From contig JADJOV010000004.1 of the NCBI GenBank assembly GCA_016713585.1, positions 62,001-126,000 on the forward strand: a stretch of DNA of 64,000 bases, read 5' to 3'. Below the pieces are notes generated by a model. The model made no database searches. It was not told where the DNA came from and saw only the letters and a program-made list of their open reading frames with translations. Positions 37,180 to 46,340 of this stretch are shown in pieces. The position numbers were made by a program, and so were the translations under genes. This DNA is from Bdellovibrionales bacterium. GTDB taxonomy: Bacteria > Bdellovibrionota > Bdellovibrionia > Bdellovibrionales > Bdellovibrionaceae. Positions within the stretch are counted from its first letter, which is position 1; every line of letters begins with the position of its first letter.

Positions 37180-38206
37180 TGAGAGGGCTTGCAATTTGTA
37201 TTGGATTTTGCGGACTTCTTTTGGTTCAAGGCGGACTTGCTGAAAGCGTGGTGGCGCAAGCTCGAGGGTTCGTTGACGCGCAGGACGACTTAGGGTTAAG
37301 AATTTTTCTAAAAGAAAAGTTGAAGAACCCAATGGCCTTCAATGACTGGGTGGCTATCCGTCGGGTGTTGTCGGGTCGACCGAATTTGGGCTACGACCTT
37401 GTTTTTGCCTGTGATCGCCATAAGCACGTCAAAAATTTAGATCTTTCGGTGACCAATATTGAAAAGCTATGAACGAGGCAGATTCTCTGGCTCTCGCCAG
37501 AAAATTTGAAGAGGCCTTTGCGAAATATCAAATCATTGCGAGATCCATTAAAAAACCAGGACGTGGAAAGATTCGGCTTCAGAACAGGCAGTTATATTTC
37601 TCAGTGTTACAATCGATGGCTCGGGCACTCTACGGGGCTGGAAAATATGCTGAATCTCTTGAGGTCTACAGTTGGATTCCACCCTATTACTTTCAGATTC
37701 GACAGGTCCTTTTTGAGAAAATGTGGGCAGCTTTTCGGGCCTCGAAGTTTGATTATGTGATTGGCGCCATTGCCAGTCAGCAATCACGCTACTTCAGTCC
37801 CTACCTGGATCCTGAAAGTTATTTGATTAAAATATACTCTATGAAAAAATTATGTCGAGAATCAGATATTGTTCTCACGTTGAACAGCATCCAGGCGTAC
37901 CTCAAGGGATTACAGAATGGCAGAATCACCTACAAGGACTGGTCGCGAAGAGATTTAATCTTAAGTGGAATTGATACGTTGACCGAGCAAAAGGCCAGTC
38001 CCACTGATTTAGTTAAGCTTGTCAGTCGAGAAAAAAGAGAGATCGAAAGAACTCGTCTAACGAATTTCCTGATAAAAAACTTTGAAAGAAACCGTCCAAG
38101 AATGATTTCACAGCTTCAAAAAGTTTTGGGTTATTCAAAATTGGCGCTTGGGAATGAGAGCTCACTTCTCACTCAGGTATCTGATTTGGAAGAGTCCCAG
38201 ATATAG
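37179..38206 (+). CDS. exported TPR-like protein (frameshift near 37470)
   Basis: Probably a periplasmic scaffold like GltE/GltD of Myxococcus. Seen: signal peptide RGLAICIGFCGLLLVQGGLA, then helical pairs. The first frame ends at VTNIEKL (37472); the next begins in phase with YNEADSLALARKFEEAFAKY, a TPR helix that reads naturally as its continuation. An ATGA overlap there would also permit two coupled genes. Later TPR-like helices include YFSVLQSMARALYGAGKYAE and SLEVYSWIPPYYFQIRQVLF. Total about 342 residues. It is flanked by TolR2 and a larger TPR gene. Ligand unknown. Confidence 0.72.
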
Positions 38207-40257
38207 ATTTTTTATTACTTTTGGCCTTGTGACCCTCATTGCTTCTGGGGGGCAAGGGACGTCTTCGGATCCTTCAAAAAACCCCACAAATTCCTCTGTG
38301 CCAAAAGCTCAAGGGACGGGTCTTCAAAATGCGCTACAGCCTTTGGGGGCCAAGCGAGGCAAGGTCGTTCGTCCCTATGAGGACTCGAATGAGAACAAGG
38401 TTGATGTCAAAAAAACCAAAGAACTCATTGCTGCAATTGATATGATTTTGAAGAACGACAAGCAGGTTGAATCTAAGGTCGATCTTTATATTAAGAAGGC
38501 TTACTTGCTCTATAGTCTTGGGAAGAAGTTTGAAAATTCACGCCGGCGAAGATGCTAATCTTAAGAAATCTTCTTATTTGCCCTATTTTGACCAGTCGTT
38601 GACGATCGCTGATCAGCTTGTCACGATTGACAAACGGAAACCCCTTTTGGGCAAGCAGCAACATGCACTTATCCATTTTGTTCAGGATCCATTGCCTTTG
38701 AGTTAGGAAAGATTCTGACATGTTGCAAGAGTTTACGGCCTCGTTAAACTATGACAGCAACACTCGACAATCGTCGAGCATGGCCCTAATCATCGCGGAA
38801 CACTTTTTGATCACGACAAGTTTGAGGAGGCAATTCAAAGTTACCAGAGACTCTATAGTCAGTATGACAATCAACAAAAAGGGATTGCAGATTATAAGAC
38901 GGCCTGGTCCTACTTGATCTTAAAGAACCACCAGAAGGCAGAGGCTTTTTTTGTTCAATCAGTCAAAATTAAGCCTGAGCATAGTTTGATAGACGATTCA
39001 ATCAGAGATCTTGCCTATGTTTCGGCCCAGGTTAGAAATGAAGATCAAAATCTGGAGTTTGCTAAGAAAGTTTTTGAAAAAAATATTAATCATAGAGCCG
39101 CCTTCCTTCTCGCTCTGATTCGACAAATGTTTTCGATCGATAAGAAGAGAATTCCCTATAAGCTTTTTAATGAGGCCTTTAAAACAAACAGATCCCTCAA
39201 TGAAAAAGTGCAAATTTTGGGTATTTTGATTTCATATGAAAGGCGAGAGTATCCGACTAAAGGGCAAATTATAGCGTTTAATCATCTCTATAATTTGGTC
39301 AATAGAACCAAGCTGGAAAAGATTGGAGAGATGCTCGCGGCTGCAAAACAACTATCGGACGATCTGGAGTTCTATATAAAGATTTTTGTTGATGGGTATA
39401 TGCAGAAAATTCAGGCGGTTAAAATCACTGATCGTAGCCAATATACAGAGATTTTGAATAAAATGATTCCCTTTCATCTCGATCATTTTGGAGTCGAAAA
39501 GAATGTGCTCCTTTATTATTCCCTTTGGATAGATATTGCGCACAAAGAGGAAGATCTTGTTCTTTTGGACACAATTCAAAAGCACTGGGAAGTTAAGAAA
39601 ATCAAGTTTTCTGATTCCCAGCTGGATGCCAAAATTGATAACCGATTGCGAGTTGAGTCCATCGGACTTCTTGAGAAAAAGTCTATTCAGGACCCTCGTT
39701 TAAAGGGAAGACTCCTGGTGGAGCTTTTGGCTTTTGGCGAGAAATATCCTAACGATGTGAATATACTTCCTATTGCAAAACGAATTTCAGAAATCTATTT
39801 GGTCGAAGGTAAATTCAAAGAGGCCGTTCCCTATCTCAAAACCATTTATCTTCGCGAACCGAAGGTGGATAGTTTTTACAATTTAAAGCTGGCTGCATTT
39901 CAGCTTGGAGAATATGAGTCAGTCACAAATGACCCGGAGACTTTGAAATATGAGAAAGAACCTAGGATTCTTGATCTTTTACGGGAATCCAACCTGAAGC
40001 AGGCAGCAAAATATTTGGAAAAAAACGAGTTCTCTAAATATGAGGACAGCATTCGATTTTACCTTAAATCTAAACCAGATGAGAAGAAAGCCATTATTGT
40101 TTATTCGGACTATTTTTCAAAACTTTTGGAACGCAAGCAAAATGAAAAGGTTTGTTCTGAGTATGGCAATATGGACAAGAATATTAAAGAGGATAAGAAT
40201 ATTCTAAAATATATTGAAAGCTCCTTGGATCTTATGTTTTCCGAGGAGCTTTTTTGA
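38154..40257 (+). CDS. large exported TPR protein, N-terminal and central part (several frameshifts)
   Basis: Likely periplasmic TPR scaffold of the gliding-type machine. Seen: a possible signal sequence (SPRYRFFITFGLVTLIASGG) just after the previous stop, an unstructured stretch (SDPSKNPTNSSVPKA), then TPR helices in changing frames: KVDLYIKKAYLLYSLGKK, SYLPYFDQSLTIADQLVTID, KFEEAIQSYQRLYSQYDNQQ, KGIADYKTAWSYLILKNHQK and a long clean frame from 38914 with FKEAVPYLKTIYLREPKVDS. At least four breaks between 38540 and 38920. The stop at 40257 follows a T run, and the next gene-like frame may be its C-terminus, which would give about 1,040 residues in all. ATG 38154 is a best guess. Confidence 0.7.
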
Positions 40258-40445
40258 TTGCCAAGTTATTCAGGTGTTTGGCGCAGGGTTCTGGACAGAA
40301 GCCAGGACAGAAGTTTGGCCAAAGATCCGAGCAAAGTGAAGTGACTTATAAAGTCATCCTTTACTTGAGATGTCTCAATCGGGCCCTCGAGACTCTGAGT
40401 TGGGTCAGATTCAGAAGTTGGATCTAGAGAAGAAGAGGACGCTTT

Positions 40446-41300
40446 TTGTCTCTGTTGGCTCTGAGTCAACCAAAAGTGGCTGTGACCTACTATCAAAAAA
40501 ATCTGCCGGAAGAAGCTGAAGATCGAAGAATCTACTATGTGGCTCTTAAAATGAGTCAAAAGAAAGAGCGTCCGAATTTGATTGGTCCTGAGATTGCGAT
40601 GTTTAAGGCCCAAGCAGAGGAAGTTGTGCAGGGTCCCATCAGTTCGAAAATTGACAAACAAATAAGTCAGTTTTTTTATCCAACAAAGAAAACAGGCACT
40701 GAAAGATACTCCAAAATTATGGAGGATGTATTTTACAGAATTAAGATTCTTCGTAAAACCTTTGTCAAAGAATCTGCAAGTATGCCTGAGATTCAAAAAT
40801 TGCAGACACTTCCTAAGTTGGCTGAAACCGAAACCAAAGTGTCAAAGGTTATTTTAGACTCACCAAGGCCTGATGGGATGACCCCTGAGCAATTGGAGTC
40901 CTATAACCAAGAACTTTCTAAGGCGGCCGGTGAATACCAAAATCAAGCAGATGAATATATGAAGATGAAGGTAGAAATTGAAAAAAGAATTGGGGACGTT
41001 CAAGCGCAAGTAGAAGCTCGAAAGGTTCCGGCCATCGATATCGAAAAGTGGCCATGGCCCGTTGGAGATATAACTGAGAGAGTTCGACGGCTGGTTAAAG
41101 AGCGGGGACTTTTGCCTTCTTTAATTTTTTTGGAATATCAGCGAAACTCTGGCAAGATTCAAGATAAAGAGTACTATATTCTCAGGGGTGGCGTGTTGAT
41201 GACCCCCGATGGATTTGAGGCGATGCGAAATTATGTTCGAGACGAGCTCCAAGCGGCGGGTCTTGGGGTGATTGTTGATGAGTGGAGGAAATTGAAATGA
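40446..41300 (+). CDS. helical protein, possibly the C-terminus of the large TPR protein
   Basis: No domain recognised. Seen, about 284 residues: LSLLALSQPKVAVTYYQKNL (TPR-like helix), a long charged helical centre (SYNQELSKAAGEYQNQADEY, KMKVEIEKRIGDVQAQVEAR) and a folded tail (VGDITERVRRLVKERGLLPS, GGVLMTPDGFEAMRNYVRDE). There is no signal peptide or ribosome site at the TTG 40446 start. An in-phase stretch upstream (VTYKVILYLRCLNRALETL) is interrupted by TAG 40425. It is therefore probably part of the upstream TPR gene. Its TGA overlaps the next ATG as ATGA. Confidence 0.65.
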   Translation: MSLLALSQPKVAVTYYQKNLPEEAEDRRIYYVALKMSQKKERPNLIGPEIAMFKAQAEEVVQGPISSKIDKQISQFFYPTKKTGTERYSKIMEDVFYRIKILRKTFVKESASMPEIQKLQTLPKLAETETKVSKVILDSPRPDGMTPEQLESYNQELSKAAGEYQNQADEYMKMKVEIEKRIGDVQAQVEARKVPAIDIEKWPWPVGDITERVRRLVKERGLLPSLIFLEYQRNSGKIQDKEYYILRGGVLMTPDGFEAMRNYVRDELQAAGLGVIVDEWRKLK

Positions 41301-41539
41301 TTTTCGCAATTGCACTGATTTGGGTGCCCTTGGTATTCGCTGCGGATCCGCCCAAGGCACAGGTCTTGGACTTTGAAGGTGAAGTTATTGAGGGAGAATC
41401 AATTCGACCAGATTTGTTTCTTCAGATTTTGACTCCAGATGTAAATCTGGATTCGATTGTGTATTTGAGAAAGGATTTCAATGATTTCCAAAGATTTGAT
41501 AGAAATCAGAAACCTAGATACCTGCCAGAGAAGAAGTAA
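41297..41539 (+). CDS. small exported protein in the gliding-type cluster
   Basis: Unknown. Seen, 80 residues: signal peptide MIFAIALIWVPLVFA followed by ADPPKAQVLDFEGEVIEGES and a compact remainder with IRPDLFLQILTPDVNLDSIV. The sequence DFEGEVIEGE..RPDLFLQ resembles short periplasmic proteins found beside TolQ/TolR/AgmX genes in Myxococcota and Bdellovibrionota, but no name is claimed. Translation is coupled to the previous gene through an ATGA overlap, and the next gene begins 12 bases on. Confidence 0.72.
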   Translation: MIFAIALIWVPLVFAADPPKAQVLDFEGEVIEGESIRPDLFLQILTPDVNLDSIVYLRKDFNDFQRFDRNQKPRYLPEKK

Positions 41540-41550
41540 GGTATGAAGCA

Positions 41551-43399
41551 ATGAAGATAATAGCGATTTTACATCATGGTCGAGAAATTGAGAGATTTCA
41601 GTTAATCAAGCCGACGGTCTTTATTGGTCGGTCCCCAACCTGTGATATTATTTTGCGGGCGAAGAGCGTGAAGGCAGTCCATTTGTCATCGACTGGATCG
41701 GGGAAGGTGAGTTCAATTCTGAGACAGGGTTCTGGTCTATTGTCGACATTTCAGCCCAAGTCGGAAAGGAATCTTCATCAGGAGAAGGTGTTATTCTTTC
41801 GGAAGAGGCCCCGCTCAGTTTGGCGCTTTTCAGTTTCGAGTATCAAAAGATGAATTGGTTGAATCCCATTTAAAGCGAGGGATTTTAAGAAGATCTGTTA
41901 ATGCGAATTTGGAGTCCGAAAATGCTAAATCTATTGAGGGAACTTGTCTAGAGGTTGTTAGTATTCGAAATTCATTGGAATCGGTTGAAGCCGTGAATCA
42001 TTTTTCGAGTGACGTCCACGGTGAAGTTGACGGGGTTCTTAAAACGTTTCCGCAAATGAAATTTGTTTTTGCGGATATGCATAATGGTTTTTTTGATACA
42101 GGTGGGTCGCCTGCTGAGTATGAAATTCTAAATAAAAATGAGCTCGTGGTTCCAAAGGGTCAAACCCAAGATCGAATCCAAATGTCAGAGAAGGACATTT
42201 TGATAATTAAGTCGGAAGACTATGATTATTTTTTAAGACTTGTTCCAAAGATTGAGGTAGTTAAAGGGAAAGAGTTTACTGTCGACCGAACAGCGGTGAC
42301 AGTTTTGCTTATAATTTTATTTCTAATTTTGTTTAGTTTTGTTGTTGAAAAGCTTCCCTCGCGCGTCGAGGAAAAGGCAGATAATGCTCGTATTGCCTTT
42401 GTTGAGGTTGTTGAGCCACCACCACCACCACCACCGCCAGAAATTGTCGAAGAGCCAACTCCTAAGCCTCCTCCAGAAATGATGCCAGTATCGGCCGAGC
42501 CGGAACCTAAACCTAAATCCAAGCCCGAGGTCAAACCCAAGGCCAAGGCAGAACCGCCGAAACGGCCAGATCCAGAACCAGAGCCTAAGCCTAAGCCGGA
42601 GCCAAAAGCGGACCCTAGCTCCAAGATAAAGAAGGGGCAAGGTTCTCTTGTGAAAAAAGGATCTCCCGATGCAGGAGGGAGCCCTGCTGGGGAACCAAAG
42701 GCGAAACCACAAGGAGGCTTGCTTTCTTTGATTAGAAAGCAACAGGGGTCAGGAGCGAGAAGTTCCGTGAAGGTCGATCAAATCTTGGGAAGCGCTCCAA
42801 CGCCAAAGAATGAGCGCGAGGAGGGATCAAAAGTAGTGCCGCTGGCAAGACCTGGATCCCTGGGGGCAAGACCCCGACTTGGAGATGGGGGATCCGACAC
42901 TGAGGCTGACCCGAAAAACCAATTGAAGGCAGCGGGATCAGATCTAAAATCCTTTGTTGGTACTAAAAAAGGTGGGGGTGATATTGCTAAGCCTGGCGGC
43001 TCTGTTCTTGAAGGTGGATTGCCGACGGGATCCTCGCAAGGGCTGGGTGCGGGGGCGGTGGTCGGGTTTGATGACGGAGTGACCACTGAAGTGAGTGGGG
43101 GCTTAGGTAAGGACTCGGTTCGAAGTGCTATTCGAGAGTATTCAATTCAGTTTCGAGGGTGTTACAGGCGCGCTCTTGCAGAATCAGGGACGAAAAATCT
43201 CGGAGGCAAAATGTCTTTCTATTGGAAAATCACGCCGCAAGGGGATGTTGTTGAAAGCAGTCTCACGTATACAGATTTTAAAATCCCAAAATTTGAAAAC
43301 TGTGTAAAACGAATTATCGACAAGATTATTTTCAAAAAAGCAGACAATGGTCAGTCGACCTACGTTAAATATCCTTTTATTTTTCACGGCAAGAAATAG
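41551..43399 (+). CDS. FHA - transmembrane - Pro-rich - AgmX/PglI TonB-like protein, GltG/GltJ-like (two frameshifts)
   Basis: Envelope-spanning coupler. Seen, about 615 residues: cytoplasmic FHA domain with TVFIGRSPTCDIIL and, after a break near 41687, AVHFVIDWIGEGEFNSETGF; a second break near 41850 joins SFEYQK to ELVESHLKRG. TM RTAVTVLLIILFLILFSFVV (about 245-265) is followed by a long Pro/Lys/Glu-rich rod (eight Pro at 42415-42440, then PEPKPKSKPEVKPKAKAE). Gly-rich linkers lead to the C-terminal TonB-like AgmX/PglI domain: IREYSIQFRGCYRRALAESG, GKMSFYWKITPQGDVVESSL, FENCVKRIIDKIIF. The same architecture is found in Myxococcus GltG/GltJ, which link the cytoplasmic motor complex to the outer membrane. 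Confidence 0.85.
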
Positions 43400-43408
43400 G
43401 ATCGAACC

Positions 43409-43580
43409 ATGTTTGATGGTGAGGATGCCCCTGTGACCATCATCACAGGGATCCCCCTGTCACCTTGGATCGAAGACAGACCGATGTCCAGTGATTGGAC
43501 CTAGGTTTGATTATGATGCCTATGATGTCGGACACAAGGCCAGACTTTCTTTATCACCTCAAGTTTTCTTCTCGGTGTGA
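43409..43580 (+). CDS. small protein, about 57 residues (frameshift near 43502)
   Basis: Candidate short gene. Seen: ATG 43409 ten bases after the previous stop, reading MFDGEDAPVTIITGIPLSPW then IEDRPMSSDWT to a TAG at 43504. With one base shifted there, the frame continues PRFDYDAYDVGHKARLSLSP and stops at 43580, five bases before the MotB-like ATG. The dense packing of the cluster makes such a small gene plausible. No domain, signal or homologue is recognised. Confidence 0.4.
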
Positions 43581-43584
43581 CGAA

Positions 43585-45396
43585 ATGACTATTGATGAAA
43601 AGTGGGTGAAATCTATAGCTTTCAACTATAATAAAAACAAGCACGAGGATAGCGGAAGTTTTTGGACATCTTATTCGGATCTTTTCCTGGGAATGAGTGT
43701 TATCTTCTTGCTACTCTATGTGACAGCGAGTCTTCGTCAAGGAACAAGTGGGATTCAACAACAGATTCAAAATCAAAAACTGACAATGCAGGTTGAAGAC
43801 CTTAAGAATCAATTGAAGATGTATGATTCTGTCAAAAAGGACTATCTAAACAATGAGGCAAAGCCAGAGGAAGAAAAACAGTACAAAGAACTTATGGACA
43901 AATTAACTCTTCTCAAAGAAGAGGCAAAGGATGAAAAAAATAGGCTCCATCAGTCGGCCCTAGAGAACGAGAGAAAGGAAAAGGCCCTCAATCAGTATCA
44001 GCAAATGGTACGAAATATTATGAATGCGAACTTGTTAGCAAAGTCTAAAATAAAAACCCGAGAAGAAGTCATTGGCGAACAGGACGTGGAGATTGAAACT
44101 CAGGAAACTGAGATCTCGCAATTGGAAAAAGATATCGCACAAAAAAAGAAGCAAATTGCGGATAATCAAAACAAAATAGCTGACGCGAACGAGCAGCTCG
44201 AGCAGCGTTTGGAAGATCTTAAGGCTGCTTATAAGCAAAAGAAAATGACCGAGGTCGCCTACGCAAAGAAGGTTGAAGCACTCAAAAATGAGAATGAAAG
44301 AAAGCTCGAGCAATTGGAGGCAAATACCCAAGCGGTCGAGAAACAGTTAGCCAGTGTCAAAGACAAATTGGGAGCCGTGACCGGCGAACTCGCGGGGGTC
44401 AACGAAGATTTAAGCAAGACAAAAAATGTCTTGGCTAAAACTGAGGGTGAAAGGAAGCAACTCGCGGGGCAGTTAAGTGCGGCTGAAATGGAGCACAATC
44501 AGCAGGTAGCCAAACTCCAGAAGGAGTTTGCAGATCAGGCGGCGCGGGAGCGAGCGAAATTCGACGGGCAGCTTGCAAAGGAACGTCTCAGTGCCTCAGA
44601 AAAGGCGAGACGTGAAGGGGCCTTCCGAGCACAAGCCGCTCAGAAAGAAAGAGAGCTGGGTCAAAAACTCGCCAGTCTGGGAAAGGATCTAGCTGAAAAA
44701 GAGGGAGCTCTCGGGAAGACCAAAGAAGAGTTGGGTCGAGCGGCTCAGGCAATCAAGGGGCAAGCCAGCAAGATTAAAGAAGGAGAGGCTCTGTTAGCTA
44801 AGGCACGGGCTGAGGCTGATGCTAGGAAGCAAATTTCCAAAGATATTAAACAAGGATTCAAAAAGGCTGGAGTTGAAGCTGATGTGAATGAAAACACAGG
44901 TGAAGTGGTAATTAATTTTGGGGACGTCTATTTTGATAATGACTCCGCGAAGCTGAAAGAGAAAATGAAAGAGACCCTGAAGAAGGCAATGCCAGTTTAC
45001 TCAAAATCTTTGCTTGGAAACCGCAAGGTGTCGGACAAAATTTCAGCTATCGAGATCATTGGTTTTGCTTCTCCAACCTATCAAGGGAAATACGTAGATC
45101 CTAAGAATCTCGATCCTAAGACAGGACACAAGGCCATGGAACATAATCTTGATTTGAGTTACCGACGAGCCAAAGAAATTTTCAACTTTGTGACTGATTC
45201 TAGAAGTATAGAATTTGACCACCAGAAGGACATGCTTCCCTTAATGAAGGTCACTGGGAAGAGTTTTTTGGCTGAAAGGCTGCCGGACGCGAGATCTCCC
45301 GGAAGTGCGTCAAAAAATAGCGATTTCTGCGCGATACATGATTGTCGTAAGGCTCAGCGGGTTATTATTAAATTTAGTTTTGAGGATAAAAAATAA
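43585..45396 (+). CDS. MotB-like protein with long coiled coil and OmpA-type peptidoglycan-binding domain
   Basis: Probable stator arm anchoring a proton channel to the cell wall. Seen, about 603 residues: short cytoplasmic N-terminus, TM SDLFLGMSVIFLLLYVTASL (about 29-48) with an Asp at its start as in MotB/TolR, then a very long heptad-rich coiled coil (about 55-435) rich in Lys/Glu/Gln (IAQKKKQIADNQNKIADANE). The C-terminal OmpA/MotB-like domain has VVINFGDVYFDNDSAKLKEK, AIEIIGFASPTY and LSYRRAKEIFNFV. It is paired with the next TolQ-like gene. The coiled coil is far longer than in flagellar MotB. ATG 43585 is preferred over the earlier open frame. Confidence 0.85.
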   Translation: MTIDEKWVKSIAFNYNKNKHEDSGSFWTSYSDLFLGMSVIFLLLYVTASLRQGTSGIQQQIQNQKLTMQVEDLKNQLKMYDSVKKDYLNNEAKPEEEKQYKELMDKLTLLKEEAKDEKNRLHQSALENERKEKALNQYQQMVRNIMNANLLAKSKIKTREEVIGEQDVEIETQETEISQLEKDIAQKKKQIADNQNKIADANEQLEQRLEDLKAAYKQKKMTEVAYAKKVEALKNENERKLEQLEANTQAVEKQLASVKDKLGAVTGELAGVNEDLSKTKNVLAKTEGERKQLAGQLSAAEMEHNQQVAKLQKEFADQAARERAKFDGQLAKERLSASEKARREGAFRAQAAQKERELGQKLASLGKDLAEKEGALGKTKEELGRAAQAIKGQASKIKEGEALLAKARAEADARKQISKDIKQGFKKAGVEADVNENTGEVVINFGDVYFDNDSAKLKEKMKETLKKAMPVYSKSLLGNRKVSDKISAIEIIGFASPTYQGKYVDPKNLDPKTGHKAMEHNLDLSYRRAKEIFNFVTDSRSIEFDHQKDMLPLMKVTGKSFLAERLPDARSPGSASKNSDFCAIHDCRKAQRVIIKFSFEDKK

Positions 45397-45408
45397 GGAG
45401 TTAGGTCG

Positions 45409-46340
45409 ATGGAATTATCAGAGAATCTTGGCGACAAATTTATTCTAGTCCTCCCATGGGTCATGACAAGCGTTTTTGTCGGAGGCTGTCTAGTTCGGTT
45501 GATTGTATACTTCACGGTCCAGCGGCATGAATGGTTTGCTCGTGAGTTCGAAAAGCGAGTGGGTCGTTATATGGATCGCGAAACGCCTGGGAAAGTGAAG
45601 AATGTTTCCTTTTTTGTGCTTGCAAAACGGATGCTTGAGCGAACTTACTATGAATCATTTGAAATGAGAGACCGTCTGAAAAGGCGTCGCAATGATCCAG
45701 TGATGGGCTGGAGCGATAGGATCTTTCTTGTCAAGCAGGGTTGCGCTTGGTTGGTCAAAGACATTTTGAAACAGCTCAAGTTTGTCAAATGGGCGGAGGG
45801 GAATCCAAAACTATTAAATATCACCAAAGCCACTTTTCAACACAATCCTTGTTTCAATAGAATCTTCGGAGTTTTTCAAATTGGTGCGGTCAACGATATT
45901 GTGTCCATAATGCCAGGTCTCTTCGTTGTTGCCGGAATCTTGGGACCTTCATAGGAATCGCCAAGGGACTTCCAGAGCTCGCCGGCATGAGCATGACAGA
46001 TTTAGACAATACGAAACTTGTTATGGACAAGTTTCTGAACGAAATCTCCTTTGCAATGCGCAGTTCGATTTATGGAATTGCCTTTTCGTTATTAATGCAT
46101 TTTTGGAACACAATCTTTTCGCCAGACAGGGTCTATGCTTCGATGATTGATCGTTTTGAGAGCTCGCTTGATCTCTTGTGGTATCGTTCGGACAATAACG
46201 ACTATCCAAGTCAGGAGCGAGCCTTCGACGAGCATAAGGATCCAGTTGAGGCATTGGCTGAGGCATCAGTCAAGGCTGAAACCCAGAGAAATCCGAAAGG
46301 ACGAGATGAAGACACAATTAGGAAAGAGAAAGCCTCCTGA
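45409..46340 (+). CDS. TolQ/MotA-like channel protein paired with the MotB-like protein (frameshift near 45945)
   Basis: Second proton-channel-type subunit in the cluster. Seen, about 310 residues: N-terminal helix ILVLPWVMTSVFVGGCLVRL, a cytoplasmic loop (about 40-150), then NDIVSIMPGLFVVAGILGTF running, after one missing A, into IGIAKGLPELAGMSM, the TolQ/ExbB/MotA signature, and a last helix AMRSSIYGIAFSLLMHFW. The cytoplasmic tail is charged (ALAEASVKAETQRNPKGRDE). It lies 12 bases after the MotB-like gene, and its stop overlaps the next ATG. It is distant from the AglR-like protein at 35.6 kb, so the cluster appears to encode two different channels. Confidence 0.75.

Noticed and set aside
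37469..37472. ATGA overlap as proof of two separate TPR genes
   Set aside because: The sequence across it reads as a single continuous TPR helix if one base is added, and indels are common here; kept only as an alternative.
42226..42742. Long minus-strand open frames rich in Gly/Ser or Trp/Arg opposite the FHA-TonB gene
   Set aside because: They are antisense images of the Pro/Lys/Glu-rich rod; composition and lack of a ribosome site argue against a gene.
43495..43584. Extending the MotB-like protein upstream to 43495
   Set aside because: The extension lacks a ribosome site and overlaps a better small-gene frame; ATG 43585 gives a normal short cytoplasmic N-terminus.
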